DNA from: Eopsaltria australis | Lineage: Eukaryota; Chordata; Aves; Passeriformes; Petroicidae | Direction: 5' to 3' | Assembly (NCBI GenBank): GCA_034509425.1 | Contig: JAVTVJ010000508.1 | Location: 1,178,001 to 1,242,000, forward strand | DNA length: 64,000 nucleotides | In this document: positions 28,926-42,398 of the stretch, piece after piece | Numbering within the stretch: the first letter of the stretch is position 1 | Layout of the letters: each line of letters opens with the position of its first letter | Translations under genes and position numbers: made by a program | The notes under the pieces: model-generated | The model's database searches: none | What the model saw: only the letters and a program-made list of their open reading frames with translations | What the model was told of the DNA's origin: nothing

Positions 28926-31900
28926 GCCATGCCCTACAAATTCTACACTGATCTGAGGAGTAGAGAGGTTTGGGAGGAATTTATTCACCCCTTGACGACT
29001 CTTAAAGTTACCACACATTAAATACTCTCTGATTCTGGGTCACTAGATGTAACATGTTTCTGTGTATTTCTTGCAATGGGTCTTTAAAAATGCAGCTTGC
29101 TATTTCTGTTCATCAGTTCAGCACTTTTTCTAAAGAATCTTTTAAGACTGAGTCAAATCTTTCAGAACCCTTTTGTCATGGTCCACTGTCATTAACCTGG
29201 TAAGGGCCCAGGCTGCTTAACTGTTATGCATGAAGAGCGAACAGTCCTGATTACACAGATTTTTATGGGAGCATATCCAAGGCAAGAAGCAATTAAATTT
29301 ATACACAGAATTAAAAATGAACAAAGCCCGAAGAAGGAAAATATAAATGTATGAAATACACACAGAAAATTGTGTTTATATGTATACAAACATATGTATG
29401 TAAATGTGTATACGTATGTTTGTGCATGAACCCATATACTCTCTTGAAGTATTTAGGATGTTTAACTTCCCCCTTAATCTGAGCAGTGTGAGAGCCTGCA
29501 CATTTTGGCTGACATCCCATGAAGCACTTCATCAGTCATGTGCCACCCAATGCATGTACGTGGCACACAGAGAGTCAAAATGAGTCAGCTGTTTAAATTC
29601 ACTCACATGCTTGATTGCTCATGGTGTCAGGAGCAGCACATTTAGGACCATGCCAGATAAAGTCCTAAATGTGTATGCCAGCAAATATCCCACTTTTTGA
29701 TGAGACTTTTCTAGGTGTTAAGGTTGGATTTTCAGTGTCCAGAAGCTGAACTTTATTCCTCAGTCTTATGTACCATTGCATGCCTGCAAACAGAGGCTTT
29801 TCAGACAAACTTTGTGATTACATGCAAACATGTAGAAAAGGCATCTATGATAAAGATTATTTTAAAATAGGCTCTAATATGTAAAGTTTCCTGAGGGTGT
29901 AAACTCCTTAAAAAAGGTATATCAGGAGATTACTGAATTTGAAACCAATTTTGTCTGACCATCTGAATTCTAATGCTTTTTACTAAATTGTAAAACCATT
30001 GCCTATTTATTCTTATTGCAGAATATTGTGAAAATATTTAATAGGTGATGTTAATTGCTTATATTCATAGTCTCTGGAGTCTTCTTTTGTCAGTATCTGT
30101 CATCTTCTGGAGCAGTCAAGCACTGAGGGATTCAAAATTTATTCCTACTCTTTTATGATTTGCAGTCCAAATTGAGATAATAAGTCACACTTTCTCTTCC
30201 TAGCTTGTAGTAATGTAGCCTCTTATTTATCCATGATTGCAGGAAATTAGAAAGCCTATATCCATTAGGGTGTATGTTTTGGAACACAATGGCTGGATGC
30301 AGATTGGTTTAGACATTGCTTTCCTTACAAATGTTGTCCTTTTGTTTCATGCTTATTTTATTATTTTCAATGCCTTAGAAAAGATTTATGCAGATTGTGG
30401 GGAGGCCATAAAGAAGAAGGTTGTATGGGTCAGAGTGAGATGATGGGAGCATGGACTGATATTTCAACAGTTGGTATAGAGTGAGAAGGTTTGATTTTGA
30501 TTTAAGAAGAAAGCTAAGTCAAGGCCAATTGACATTTAGGTGCTGGTGGAATGTGTGGATGGATAAAAGATTATACTGGAGCTGCAGATAGTGGTTGTAT
30601 TCTTCATACTATGGGAAAGAAAGCAGAAGATTAGTTTTGGTGAGTGTTCAGATGTGAAGCCATATGGGCATCATCTAAATTTATTGTTGTAAAGCAATAA
30701 TTTCTGATCAGTTCTATAACTTCCATTGCCACTAGAACAGGTGCCTTGCACTTTGATGCTGAGGCTGTCTGGGGAAGTCTCACAGAACTAGGATTGTATT
30801 GGAGAACACAAGAGAGAGGCTAAGAGGTAACTTTTTGTTTGTTTGTTTGTTTTCTTCAGGAGAAAGCTGATAGCAATAATTTAAGTTAAGCAGAGTAATT
30901 GTCAGCTGGGTATGGCTGGAAGAAGAATATGGGTCCAGGCAGGATTTGAATTAGTACGCACATGAAAGGCTGCATAACACCCCAGCAGCCACTGAAAAAA
31001 TCCTCCTTTGTTTCACTGCTCTGACAGTTTTCTACAGTGAAAGGTCAATGACTGTCACTGAAAGTTTTTCACATTGTATTCCTTCACGTTGCACAGGAAC
31101 ACTTTTTCCTCTGTGCCTGGACTGAAAACCTCAAGAGCATGTCATTGTGACAGTAATACATTTTTAGAAAGTTATAGTTTGCAAAAATGTCTCTTTGGAA
31201 GATGAGGAAAGTTACCTGGACTGTTTAATAATCCTATGATGTTTAGCTTTATTCATAATGCCTCTGTGGAGCGTCAACTTCATACTGTCTACATGAAGGA
31301 TGAATGATAAGCCCTTGATGTCAGTTTGTGGTAGGAAAAGTGTTCCTACTTGTTAGTGTTATAAACCCAAGTGAGTGACTAATACAGAGATAAGTGCTTT
31401 GTCTGCATCTGGAGTTAATGTGTTGAAGAAGTTCTTTTCCCCCATTTAACTGACACTCGAACCATAACTTATTCCTGCAAGTGGAATGTATTTATGACTA
31501 TTTTTCTTTCTAACAATTTTTAAAGTATCTGCTCTGAGTTTAGGATAATTCTGAAGTAGAATAAGACTTCTTGATTTCTTTGGTTCACTTCCTCCAAGTG
31601 ACATTTCCAGGCTGATAAGGTGCATCAAGTCATACTTCCGTGAAGCAGTATTACAGAAAAGCACATTATCTAGCCTTGAGATGCAATATCCTTATGATGA
31701 GACGAGTAATGAGAGAATAAATGTTGTTTAATCCTCCCTGTGATGATTAAAAGAAATTTGGCATAGGACCTTTTTTTTTACTGTATGCTTACTCTTTCTG
31801 AGTTACTGAACTGAACTCAGTGTTGTTTTCAGTGTTTCAGATGCTACATCAGATGATGAGTAACTGAATTAAAGTATTGGTGGTTTTATCAATTTAGCAT

Positions 31901-32734
31901 TTGAAATTTATTGATGAAAAAGCAGTAGACAGTTCAAATTACCATACCCTGAAAGCATTGTACTCATAACCCTGGAAATTATAGGTTAAATTCATCAAAA
32001 GGACTTATTTCCCATGTGTATCTCCATGTGATACCACTGTCATCAATCTCTTAACCAGTAAGTGTGTATAATCTTGCCGCCAGGCATGTGCAGAACCGTC
32101 TGTGAGTTGACACTGCTACATGCTTAACAAGCTGCCCATTAATTGTTCAAGAGAGATGATTGGCAACCCCAAGAAAGGGATCCTCAGTGTGGCTGTAGGG
32201 GTCTCCACTGTGGAAGTTCAGCCCAAGACTCTGGCTGAGTTCAAGGTGTGGATCAGCTGGATGTAGCTTTCACCACATCGCAGGAACCAGGTGCGTAGAT
32301 GCCAGGGTGCATGCTGTCTGAAGCAGCCCAAAAGATCCAGCTTCAGATCTTTACTTGGGCCTGATTCAAAGCAGGAACTCAAACTTGCATTTTTGACATA
32401 AGGCAGGAGTGTCCTGGCTGCTAAGCTGCTCTGCCTCTTAGGAAGGCAAAGTGTCCTTAAATACAGAAAGATGCACAATTTGGTGTTTCAGGCAGAAATG
32501 AGTGGGTTAACCCAGAGAGGTTAGCTGCTTTGCTTGCACCCAAACTTTTTCCTGTGAAATCAAGTTTTGCGTATCTTCTGAGGATCTCATAGAGCAGATC
32601 TCTGGCCTCTCCTCACCCCCTGAAGCGCAGGGGCAAGGCTATGTCAGCGTGGAATTATGCACCAGTGTAACCTGGCACTAGTAGCAGGGGGCTTACATGT
32701 CTGGTTAGCAGCTTGCAAGCATGACCAAGAATGT
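28926..32734. other. Gene-poor stretch
   Basis: AT-rich DNA without a supported gene. A possible LTR start (TGTCATGGTCCACTG, 29175 onward, with GATTACACAGATTTTTATGGG) is too diverged to delimit. A short TTTG run lies at 30835-30852. Confidence 0.45.
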
Positions 32735-32836
32735 CTCAGAGCTAGGCACTATTGAAGAAATATGTAGTGTCCTCTGCACTATTGAAGAAATATGTAGTGT
32801 CCTCAGAGCTAGGCACTATTGAAGAAATATGCAGTG
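32735..32836. repeat. Tandem triplication, ~30-37 bp unit
   Basis: Three near-identical copies share GCACTATTGAAGAAATATG (32735-32771, 32772-32801, 32802-32836). The middle copy lacks the AGAGCTAG part, and the last differs by TGTAGTG to TGCAGTG. This is a local tandem duplication. Confidence 0.9.
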
Positions 32837-35800
32837 CTGGGGATCCTGCCAGGGGTCAGGCTTAGTCTGTGTTTGACTCAGTAGGCAGTGTGGAGCTTCA
32901 AGGGCTCTGCTGTGCTGCTCACAGACATTCTGCCTGGGAAGCTCATTCTCTGAAAGCAGCATTGTCCAGTGTCATATTTTCCTTGTCCTGCTGATGATTA
33001 GTATTAAAAATAGCAGCAATATGTCATGCTGTTATAAATAAATTAAGATACCGCCAAACATACTAAGCTGACCATGTTCATTTAATCTTTGAGTTGCTCT
33101 TGGTCTTTGCATAATTATTTTTGAGGGTGGCAGGTCCAGATACCCATTTGTGCCATGACCAATTTGATGTGATTAGTCCCTATCTGTGGCCTTTTCTGGC
33201 ACATTTTACAGTACTTTCTTTTCCCCAGTCTTCTAAACACTTCTGTCCATCATCTCTCATAGTTGTCAAGAACAGATCTTGCATAAGCCTTGGGTCAACC
33301 TCCTGAAAAACAGATGCTGATGACATCTCAGAGGTGAACAGTATTGTTTTCAGGAGGTGGTGGCAGCTCCTACAGTACTGATAGGTCCTTTTAAAACCCA
33401 AATTTGTCTTTTTCTCATCTTGCAGTTCTTCAGTAACTCTGACGTTTTTTTTACTGTGCAGGTGTTTTGTTTTTGTTTAGCAAAGTGTCAGGAGCTGTCA
33501 GCACATGATTCATTGATATAATTTTGTGATTATATTATCTGTGAAAGGAATTATAAAGAACCATGAAGACTGATATAAGTGCATAGTGAATGGAAATGCA
33601 GGGGCACCAGAAAAAGCAACAGAAAACTGGCATGTATTGATGACACCAATATCAGCAAGTCTTCAGGATCTCAATGCATCTATGTACAGCTTCTCAGGAT
33701 ATTCAGATCAGAAACCAAGAGACTCTGAGTAAGTCCTTAGATTTGATGGAGAAGGACTTTGAATTACATTCCCTTCCTAGGGAGTACGGGAAAGCACATC
33801 CAAAACGAGCATGACATCACTAACCTAAGAAGACCTTGGAAGACATGATGAGGATTCAGTAGCTGACATCCCTATTCCGCTGTATCACCCAAGACAGAAA
33901 GACCAAACACCTCGGTATTGGTTTATTGTTTTAACATGTTTTATTCTGTATTGGGAATTACCATGGACTCACTATCCTATAGGTAGTCACATATATAGTT
34001 TTAAAGTGCCTGAAATAATGTCCTTCAAGCTATAAGCCCATTGTCAGACACTGGTATCAGATACAGCATGTCTGCCAAAAGCAAATTTGTCACCAAAAAA
34101 ATTCTCACTGAACTGCAGCTGTAGCTATCTTGGGGAAATGTAGTAGGGATACCTAATTTTTGCCAATCAATGTAAAAGCTCTAAAAGTCTGAACTAGTTA
34201 GGTATCATGATACAAATTCTGGCCCTTCATTTTGATAATTTTGTGGTAACAGGTCTTCTTTGAGTGCTCCCTCTGAATATGTTCATGGGGTATTTAATTA
34301 TCATTGTACATCCAGGCTGATGAATCTTTTAGGTAACTTGTGCAAATTCTCAAACTTTTTATTAATACCACTATGTCGTATACACTATGTGTTCTCTTGT
34401 AATTGTACTTTCAGCTTACCAGTATGGACATCTAGAAAAGGAGCATTAGTGGTTCTTGCAAGAAATTGTTGTGAACCTTTTCTGTTGAAGCAGGCAGAGT
34501 GGTAAAGTTTTAGATTACTAGGAAACACCCTAGCATTCTGTAATGTTCACATCTTCCATTCTAAAACACAGAATGAAAATCTTATGTTGTTTTTCTTTAG
34601 CAGTTTAAATTGTTTTTGCATTTACCCTCAGATTAAAATGCCCTTTATGCAGGGCCCATCATAAAAAATACATTTTATTTTCTACTGGGAAGCCTTGGAT
34701 GCCCATCCCCAAACTAACATCCTCCCAAAATGCTTAACACTTGTGGAACAAGATTTGATATTTCTAAGGTCATTAGCTAGACTTTCGGAGTTGCAAATGC
34801 TTCAGAGAAAATATTTGATAAATATATTGGATAAATTTGATAAAATATGAGTCCTATTCCTTGATATTATAAATTGTAGATAGTGGTGATGCCAACTTCT
34901 GTGGCCTGATTTTATCACAGCTGGTAGTCAAAAGGTTATGCACTGTCTGTGCACTTGAACAGAAAGTTACTAGAATGAGCAATGGTTGCTCACTTCTTCT
35001 CTCTCAGTACGGTTATAATAGAGAAGTGCTTAGGTGCCTCCTGTGTTTCGAAGCACTTTTTTAGCACTGTACCCAAGCCTGGTAAATGCAGCTTTGCTAC
35101 ATTATGTGTTATAACTCTCCATCATGTCTACCTGAAATAATATCTGAGTCAGTGATTAATGTGCACACTCTTCTCTCCTGGTCAGGCATGAAAAAATGAA
35201 GCTCTTGTGACCACTGAAGAGAATGAGTAGTCGGTCATGCATGTTAAGATCCCTGGACTGTATAAATCTCTGTTAGAACAGAGAAAAAGCTTACCAACCC
35301 TGTCCCAACTGTCCTGCAGAAGAAGGCAGCATCTGGCCAGTGATGTGTTCTGTCACAGCTGGTCGAGCAAACGGCTGTATTAAACAGCAGCTGTGAAGTA
35401 TCATACTGCTAAAAGCTTGCCATGTTTCCTGTACCATGTCAGCTCTCTGGCTGCACTTTGGTCCCTTAGTACAGTGGGCTGTGAACAAAAAAAAAAAAAA
35501 AAGGCTTTGAATATCACATCAAACCTCCCTCACTAAGAATCTGGGCCTTAGAAGACACAATCTCTGCCCCAGAACTAGCAATAGATCTCACTTTGTTTAA
35601 AAGATTTGTATTCTGTTAGGACTTAGATGTCTCATGATTGACCCTGAGCTGGACCTGGTAATGGGTGGGGAGCTACACTCTGTTCAGTCTGCATGTGGCT
35701 TTAGGTCAGCTCTGAGACAGATGAAGAGAAGCTTTTCCTAGGGATGTGGGAATGAGGATCCAAAGGTTGGCAAAGAATAGCAAGGGCTATGCAGCCTGTG

Positions 35801-38800
35801 CACCCAGATGAACCCAGGGGTCCTGCACCTGTGTCACAGGTTCTAAATCCCGGTTCTCATACAGCCCCACCACACAACCTTTGGTCATGCTGCTGAGGAA
35901 GACCTGTCAGAAATTATGCAGAAAGGTCACAAAGGTAAACTTAGATAAAAGTGAAATTTTTGAGACAGGATTGTTAGCAGCTGAAACATTCAAGAGGAAA
36001 ACACAACAGGAAAAGGTGTAAAAAATCTTAAAGGAAAAACCCAAGAAGTTTGGTCGCTAGCTGAGGAATCAGAGACATTGGGTTGAGTCATCATTGTTAT
36101 TAGTCCCAATGGAGCTGGTGTGGGACAGCAGCTCTGCAACACCTGGGAGCCCTTCCAGTCAGCTGCAGAGAATTAGCCCTGCCCACCCGCAAAGACCTTT
36201 TTGGACTGGTAAACATACTAATGCCTAGTAGCAAGTCACTATATGCAAACACAGTGCCAAACTGAAGTTGTCCAGATAAACTCCCCCTCAAAACAGACTG
36301 TGACAGCCAGGAGCACGAAAACCGGAGGTTAGGTAAATGATTGTGTAAAAATGATGATATTTTGCTGTAACTTGTCCAGGCATCTATAGAGAAGCAGGAA
36401 CATCTAGTGTGTGGTTTAGCCTGGAGGAGAACTGAAGAGGAGGAGACACTGTTAGTTTGCCACCACAGCCCATAGTGGGGGTAGCAAGGAGTCATGCCAA
36501 AAATCCCCTTATGTTAGAAGAGTGTGTTTAGCATAGTGGGCTCCTGGCATGCTGAAACCGTGCACTTGAAAGATCCCTCTCTGCTCTCATAATTTCACTG
36601 CATCACTTTCCTCTAAGAGCATATTTCTTGTGAATATTAATAGCGCATAGTAAGATATTTCTTCTTGGTTTCACAGCAAAAAAACAGAGAAAAGTGCTTC
36701 TAAGAGACTTGTCTCAGGCAAAATGGTGGTAACTGCAGGAGGTCTGTAAAGGATGCAGAAAAAAGAAGGTAGTTAAACAGTTTGCAAAGTCCTAAGAGAG
36801 GGAAATTCAAATTCATAGAGAATGTACCTCATGTCTTCTTCTCTCATCATACTGATCACCCATTAAGGCTGACAGAATTTCACTGTATTTGCTATAGATG
36901 TTTTCTCTGAGGCTTTCCAGACTTTCTTATTAAATATTTCTTAATCTTGCTTTCCTCCTAACACCAAAATTCATTCCAGTGCTCATTTAGTTACTTCTTG
37001 TAGAGTTTAATAGCTTACATCTAGAGGCTCTCCTGTAGGAGATTTGCACGGCTGTCTTTAAATTGGTTCTTTTTGGTGTTTATCAGAATTAAGCAGTACC
37101 TGAGAGGACAAAAATGTAATTCTCATGTCCTACTATGTTTCTGAATCAACAACTACTAATAATTGGTGTTGCTAGGTATTTAAGATGCTTAAATTCCTGG
37201 TTATGCTAAAGATGCTAAAATCTCTGGTTATTGACTGTTACATAAACTTCAGCAAGTTATTTTTGTCAATTTACAAGCACAAATCTGTTTTTATCTGAAG
37301 TCTTGTTATTCTTACCACTTTTTTCAAGTCTCCTGTCAGTTTAGATGAATAAGAAGGAGTTAAGGCACCTTTATACTTTTTGCGGGGAATGCAAAGGTGT
37401 TTCTTTACATTGCTCTTGGTTTCTTCTTCAAGCTCTTACATTTTAAAAAATCTTAATTCCATAGGTTTGCTCTTTTTACTTCAGATATTGAAATTCATTC
37501 ATTTATATTTTCCTATATTTTCAGTTTTCCCAGGTTTGCTGTTCTTATGCATTACCAACGCATTGAATCCATAAAATTTCTTGAAATTCTTGTGGCAGAA
37601 ATTGTGCTGTCAAGGTTTTGACACAGAAAAGAACTCCTGAAAGCACTAATTTGCAGTTTGTTCATCACAAATTCAAATAAGAAAATAGGAAGATTTTAAC
37701 TATGATTTCTTTCCCTATGATTTGAAGTCATGTGATTCATGTTTCCGTAATTCATTGTCTTTGAAAATAACTCTGTTTACCTTGCTCACAAGATCTAGCA
37801 TCTTCATGGAGTCTGATGATACTTTTCCATTTTCTTTCTGTATACTGCTGGATTTCTACTTCCTTTGTGTTCACTATTAAGTGCATAATTAGAAAAAGAC
37901 CTTGACTACAGTACCATAATAATACCACTGTATTATTAATATGAAAATAATTTACTTGATTTTCGGGGATAATGGAGATCTTATTTGACTTTTAAAGTAG
38001 CAAAGCTTGCCTACAATGCAGATACAGAGCTAACAGACCTAGTTATTAGTTTTCCAAATAATGTGAACTCCTAGCTAACCCAAGACGCTGCTAAGGCTTG
38101 TAGTTAATTGCTTCTTGTGAACAACAGGATTTTAATTGTATATATCCACAGAAGTGCATTTCAGACTAATAATGAGTTAATTTATTACAACTTTCCTAAA
38201 CTCGGAGTTGGACTAGATGATGTAATTTAGTGTCAGGAAGGAACTTCTCTTTTAAAACTAAATCAAATAAATTTCTTTTTAAGCAAAAATGATGCATTGG
38301 AGGTAGGGAGGAGGCCAATTACTGTATGTGATAAATCCTTATGCTTACTAAAAATTAAACCAAAGGTTCATTTTGATTATTGCACAAGATCAGTTGTTTA
38401 TCTGATCAAAGTGAATGATAAGTTAGCATGTTTGTGTTGTGTTAGCTTAAAACCAGGGGATTCCTTTGGTTTAGTGGGAACTGCTCATTATGAGTTTATT
38501 AGCACACTAGTTTACCAGTTATTCTCTCAGTTATAAGAACATGTTTTCATGTCCTTAGAATTCATTGGAAGATACTGTGGGCAAAAGAATGAATTATTAG
38601 TAAATAGCAGTCCTTTAAAACACAATGAGATGTTACCAAGAGAGTACAGGGACAAGACAGATGTACAGATTTACCAGAAAAGGGAGACAGGCTGTAGTAT
38701 CCATCCCAGCATCACTCAGGGGTTCTGGGTTTTCTATCCCATGATGGAATTCAAAGCCCCTCAATTCACACTCCTTCTAATCTGAACTTGAATTCGTAGG

Positions 38801-41800
38801 TAGTTAAATACATGTACTTGTAATCTGTGAAATGTTTAGACTTCTTTATGACATACAAAGTGTTTTGTAAAGCCAGTTGAAATATCAGGTGCATTTGGGT
38901 GTATTCCACCAATATCAAATTAAAAATCTTCACATCAGCTCCAGTAAGTAAATTATTTTGCTTTTCAGATTGGTGAATAGACTCCTAGAAACTGAAAGGA
39001 TATTGACATGACAGTCATGAAAATCAAATTATATTCTTTGTCACTGATTCTTTTTCCATCCCCATGGCAAGTCTTTGTGCCTCAGCTTCTTGTCCCGTTT
39101 CTTACTGAGGCAGTTTATAATCTCTTTGGGACAAGAATTGTTCTTGACTACATGATAATAGGGCAGCCTAAAGGACAGACCTGGCACTGAGAGGATCAGG
39201 TGAACTACTTGTGTCCAAAAAAAAAACAATATGAATTTGTTCGTGGTCACTGCTATGGAGTATACACATACTCTGCAGGCATCCAGGATAGTTCTCTTTG
39301 CACTTCTTTGACAGAGACATGCAGACAGTTTTGACAACTTTCTTAGCTGCAAGCTTATCCTAAGCTCACTTGCAAAAAGTTGTTTGGTTGATTTTTACTT
39401 GAAATATAATTGTTCTGTGTTTGTATGTGTGTAAAGATATTTAATGATACATGTGTATTTAAAGAAATATATATGTACTTAAAGATGTTCTGTTCTTATG
39501 AAATGGCACTCTAATAAACAGTTTGATGGATTTATTTTCTTCCTTGATATGGAAACATTATATACCAAGAAAATGACAATTTATACTTGTGTATCTCATT
39601 CTGTTATAATAGAAGGAATGACCAAATAACAATAAATAAGATACTCTGCACTTTTACCAGAAATGTATGGTCTTCTTCACTTTAGAGACAAGGTCTTGCA
39701 GAGTTCAGATTTCCTAACATCTATGCTTCTGTAAAGCATTTCAGAGATCTAGTGCTCTGCCTTTCCTTTCTCTATGCCTCATTGTACCAAAATGGTATCA
39801 TGTCCAATTGCAGTCCTGCTTCACAGCAGTCCACATTGCAGTAGCAGATGTCAGTGTTTAATACTGACTGTAGCTTTAATTGATGACAATGCTCAATGTA
39901 GAAGTACATTTCAGGGCACTGAAGATGGACCAAGGATTCATATTCTTCAGAGAACTGATTAATTTTAAACTCATTTCTTTCCTTGTGTCTATATTTAGTA
40001 TAAGAACAAATCATTTTCATATAATTTTCAGTTCTGGTTACAATATTAAGGATGTCAAGGGAGTGGATAGATGGATAAATGTTCTGCTATTTTCTCTTTA
40101 TTATTATAATTTTTCTCACAAGATTGAGAAAAAAGGGAGAATATAATGAGAATAAAAATGCACAGTATTGAAGCATTAAAATTTGGTGATAATTCATTCC
40201 TGTGACAGACTACAGCAAGTACAGAATGCAGTGTAAGATATATCCATTTTTCTGACAAAATCTGTAGCAGGAGTAGGAAATGGTATAAAGGTAATTTGCT
40301 CTTATTGCAATCATGCTAAGGTGCAGTCTCATGTCCTCTTAGAAATGTCCATTGTGGCAACATAGCTGTGGATATTTTATTTGAAAGTACTCATCAGTTC
40401 AGATTTATTTCTGAGGTATGGAAGCAATACTGACATTTGTACATAGGTCATTAATTCTACTTTAAGAATATGTGTATCAGTTTTTCTGTCAGACTATTTA
40501 GAAGAAAGAGATTTTCAAAGGAAAAGATCCATTTCTAGAGGTTGACAATAATATAGGAATTTTTATTATGTTAGCTAGCAAAACTCAGAGCAATCAAGTT
40601 TTGACTTTTTCCTTTGTGGGTTTAGTTCTGAAATACTGTATTATTTACATGAGTGAGAATAGTTATGGTTCAATTTAGAGCTCTGTTCCTCAATTTAATC
40701 CCACTGTGGCTACCAAGATGTGGAATAACAAAGGACATTTTTTTCTAGTACTTCTGGCATGAGATTTGTGGGCTTGAGAGATGTAGCTTTGTCCAAACAA
40801 AGATATGTCCAAACAAAATTTAGCAATAGTAAACACTTAAATAAAATACTATTACAGCACAGAGCATTACAGCACAGAGCATTATCTCTTTCCCTAAATT
40901 GCCTCAATTGAGTTTAGTATACTTTTACTGAGAAATTGCACCAGGAACTTTACTATTTGGTGATTAACCAATAAATAGCTTGCAATACTTTTTAGCTTTA
41001 GATAGTATTTTCCCTGCATGAGAAATCTCAATCACTCCCAGAAAGGTTTAGTCACTAGAAATGCTGTAATTGTCCATGTGGATGAATAATGGCTATATGC
41101 TCAGCCATAGTTTGCATGTTGTTGGTGATTCAGAGGGGTATTTGTTGTTGTTAACAGGCAAAGACTTACACAGACCTTGGACTAAGAATGAAGGGGTAGC
41201 TGAGCTTTCTGTTGGGCAGGGTATCAAGGAGCTGGAACAAAGGTATCTTTAGTGTGCATCAAACAGCCAAAGCCTACCTCAGAGCTGCAGAGAAATGGAG
41301 ATTACATTATCTCCCAAATGGTTGTCATGAGACTAACTTGAAAGAAAACTAAATCTAGTAATCTGTCACCCTGAAGGATCCATGTAGTAAGGTATTTAAA
41401 GAGGCTAAGATTAGAGTAGCTTCATTTGCAATTTAAATTTCCTACAGACAATTTTTTGAAAGCATACACAAGGGTCCTAGCTTGTGCACTGTCATTCAGT
41501 GGGGGGTTATATTTGAATTGTATTAAGGTAGTATTTTTCAAAGTATCTTTTGCCCACACCTGGCTTTCCCCTGCATTTAGTTTGTGAGGGAAAACTGAAA
41601 GGTGCACAACCCCCACCACATGCCATGCTCCAGTTTCTGCCTATGCAGTCCTGGCAGTGCTCGGGGATGGCAAAGCTGCCTTCAACACTCTCGGCTGATT
41701 TCCACAGGCAGTGCTTACTCTGAAGTGGGTCTGGAGACAGCAACCAGATTAGAACATATTTACATATTACACCTGCGTTAAACAAATGAAACACAAGTCA

Positions 41801-42132
41801 TGTGAAAGGGCTAGCACTAAGCAAGACCTTCCTCAGTTCGTTTCCTAGGAAGAGTCCTGTCCTTAGCCTGCAAGTCTTCTACGTACTGCAGAGCAAGTCA
41901 AGTGGTTTCATTCAGGAGTTTGGATTCCAAGTCATTAAAAAACTGTGCAGGACTCTGGGCTCAAGAATTTAAAAATTTTGGGGGGGGGTTTTGGATCCCA
42001 TGATGGACTTGTGGATGATTTGATGGTTGGAGGTTGTTTTGGCACAGCAATCATGAAATGGTAATTTTTGATTCCTGTAGAAGTTAGGAGGGCAGACTTT
42101 GGCTTGTTTAGGAGACTAGTTGTGAGAGTACC
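32837..42132. other. Gene-poor stretch
   Basis: AT-rich DNA without a recognised gene. An A-run of about 17 lies at 35488-35504. A 15-bp direct duplication ATTACAGCACAGAGC is at about 40852-40882. A G-run of ten is near 41981. Short open frames here show no family resemblance that I recognise. Confidence 0.5.
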
Positions 42133-42398
42133 TTGGGAGGCAGTCCTGAAGGGCAGAGGAGTCCAGGAAGGCTGGGCATTCTTCCAGAGAAAAATCTTCA
42201 AGACTCAGGAGCAGACTGTCCCCTTGTGCTGAAAGATGAGCTGGCAGGGAAGAAGTCACCATCCCTGAGGGTATTTAAAAGACAAGCAGATGTGGCAATT
42301 AAGGACAGGGTTTAGAGGAGGACTTGGCAGTGCTGGGCTAAGAGCTGGCCTCAGTGATCTTAGAGGTCTTTTCCAACCTTAAAAATTCTATGATTTTA
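42133..42398 (+). mobile_element. CR1 LINE fragment with internal deletion
   Basis: 42133-42250 resembles the CR1 ORF2 endonuclease-RT linker (CAGGAGCAGACTGTCCCCTTGTG). 42251-42398 is the CR1 3' end (CCATCCCTGAGGGTATTTAAA, CTTTTCCAACCTT, ending ATTCTATGATT). The RT-coding middle is missing. The terminal ATTCTATG-type motif is diagnostic for avian CR1. Confidence 0.8.

Noticed and set aside
35281..35504. A17 tract considered as the tail of a processed pseudogene
   Set aside because: The upstream sequence has no recognisable coding match and I found no flanking duplication.
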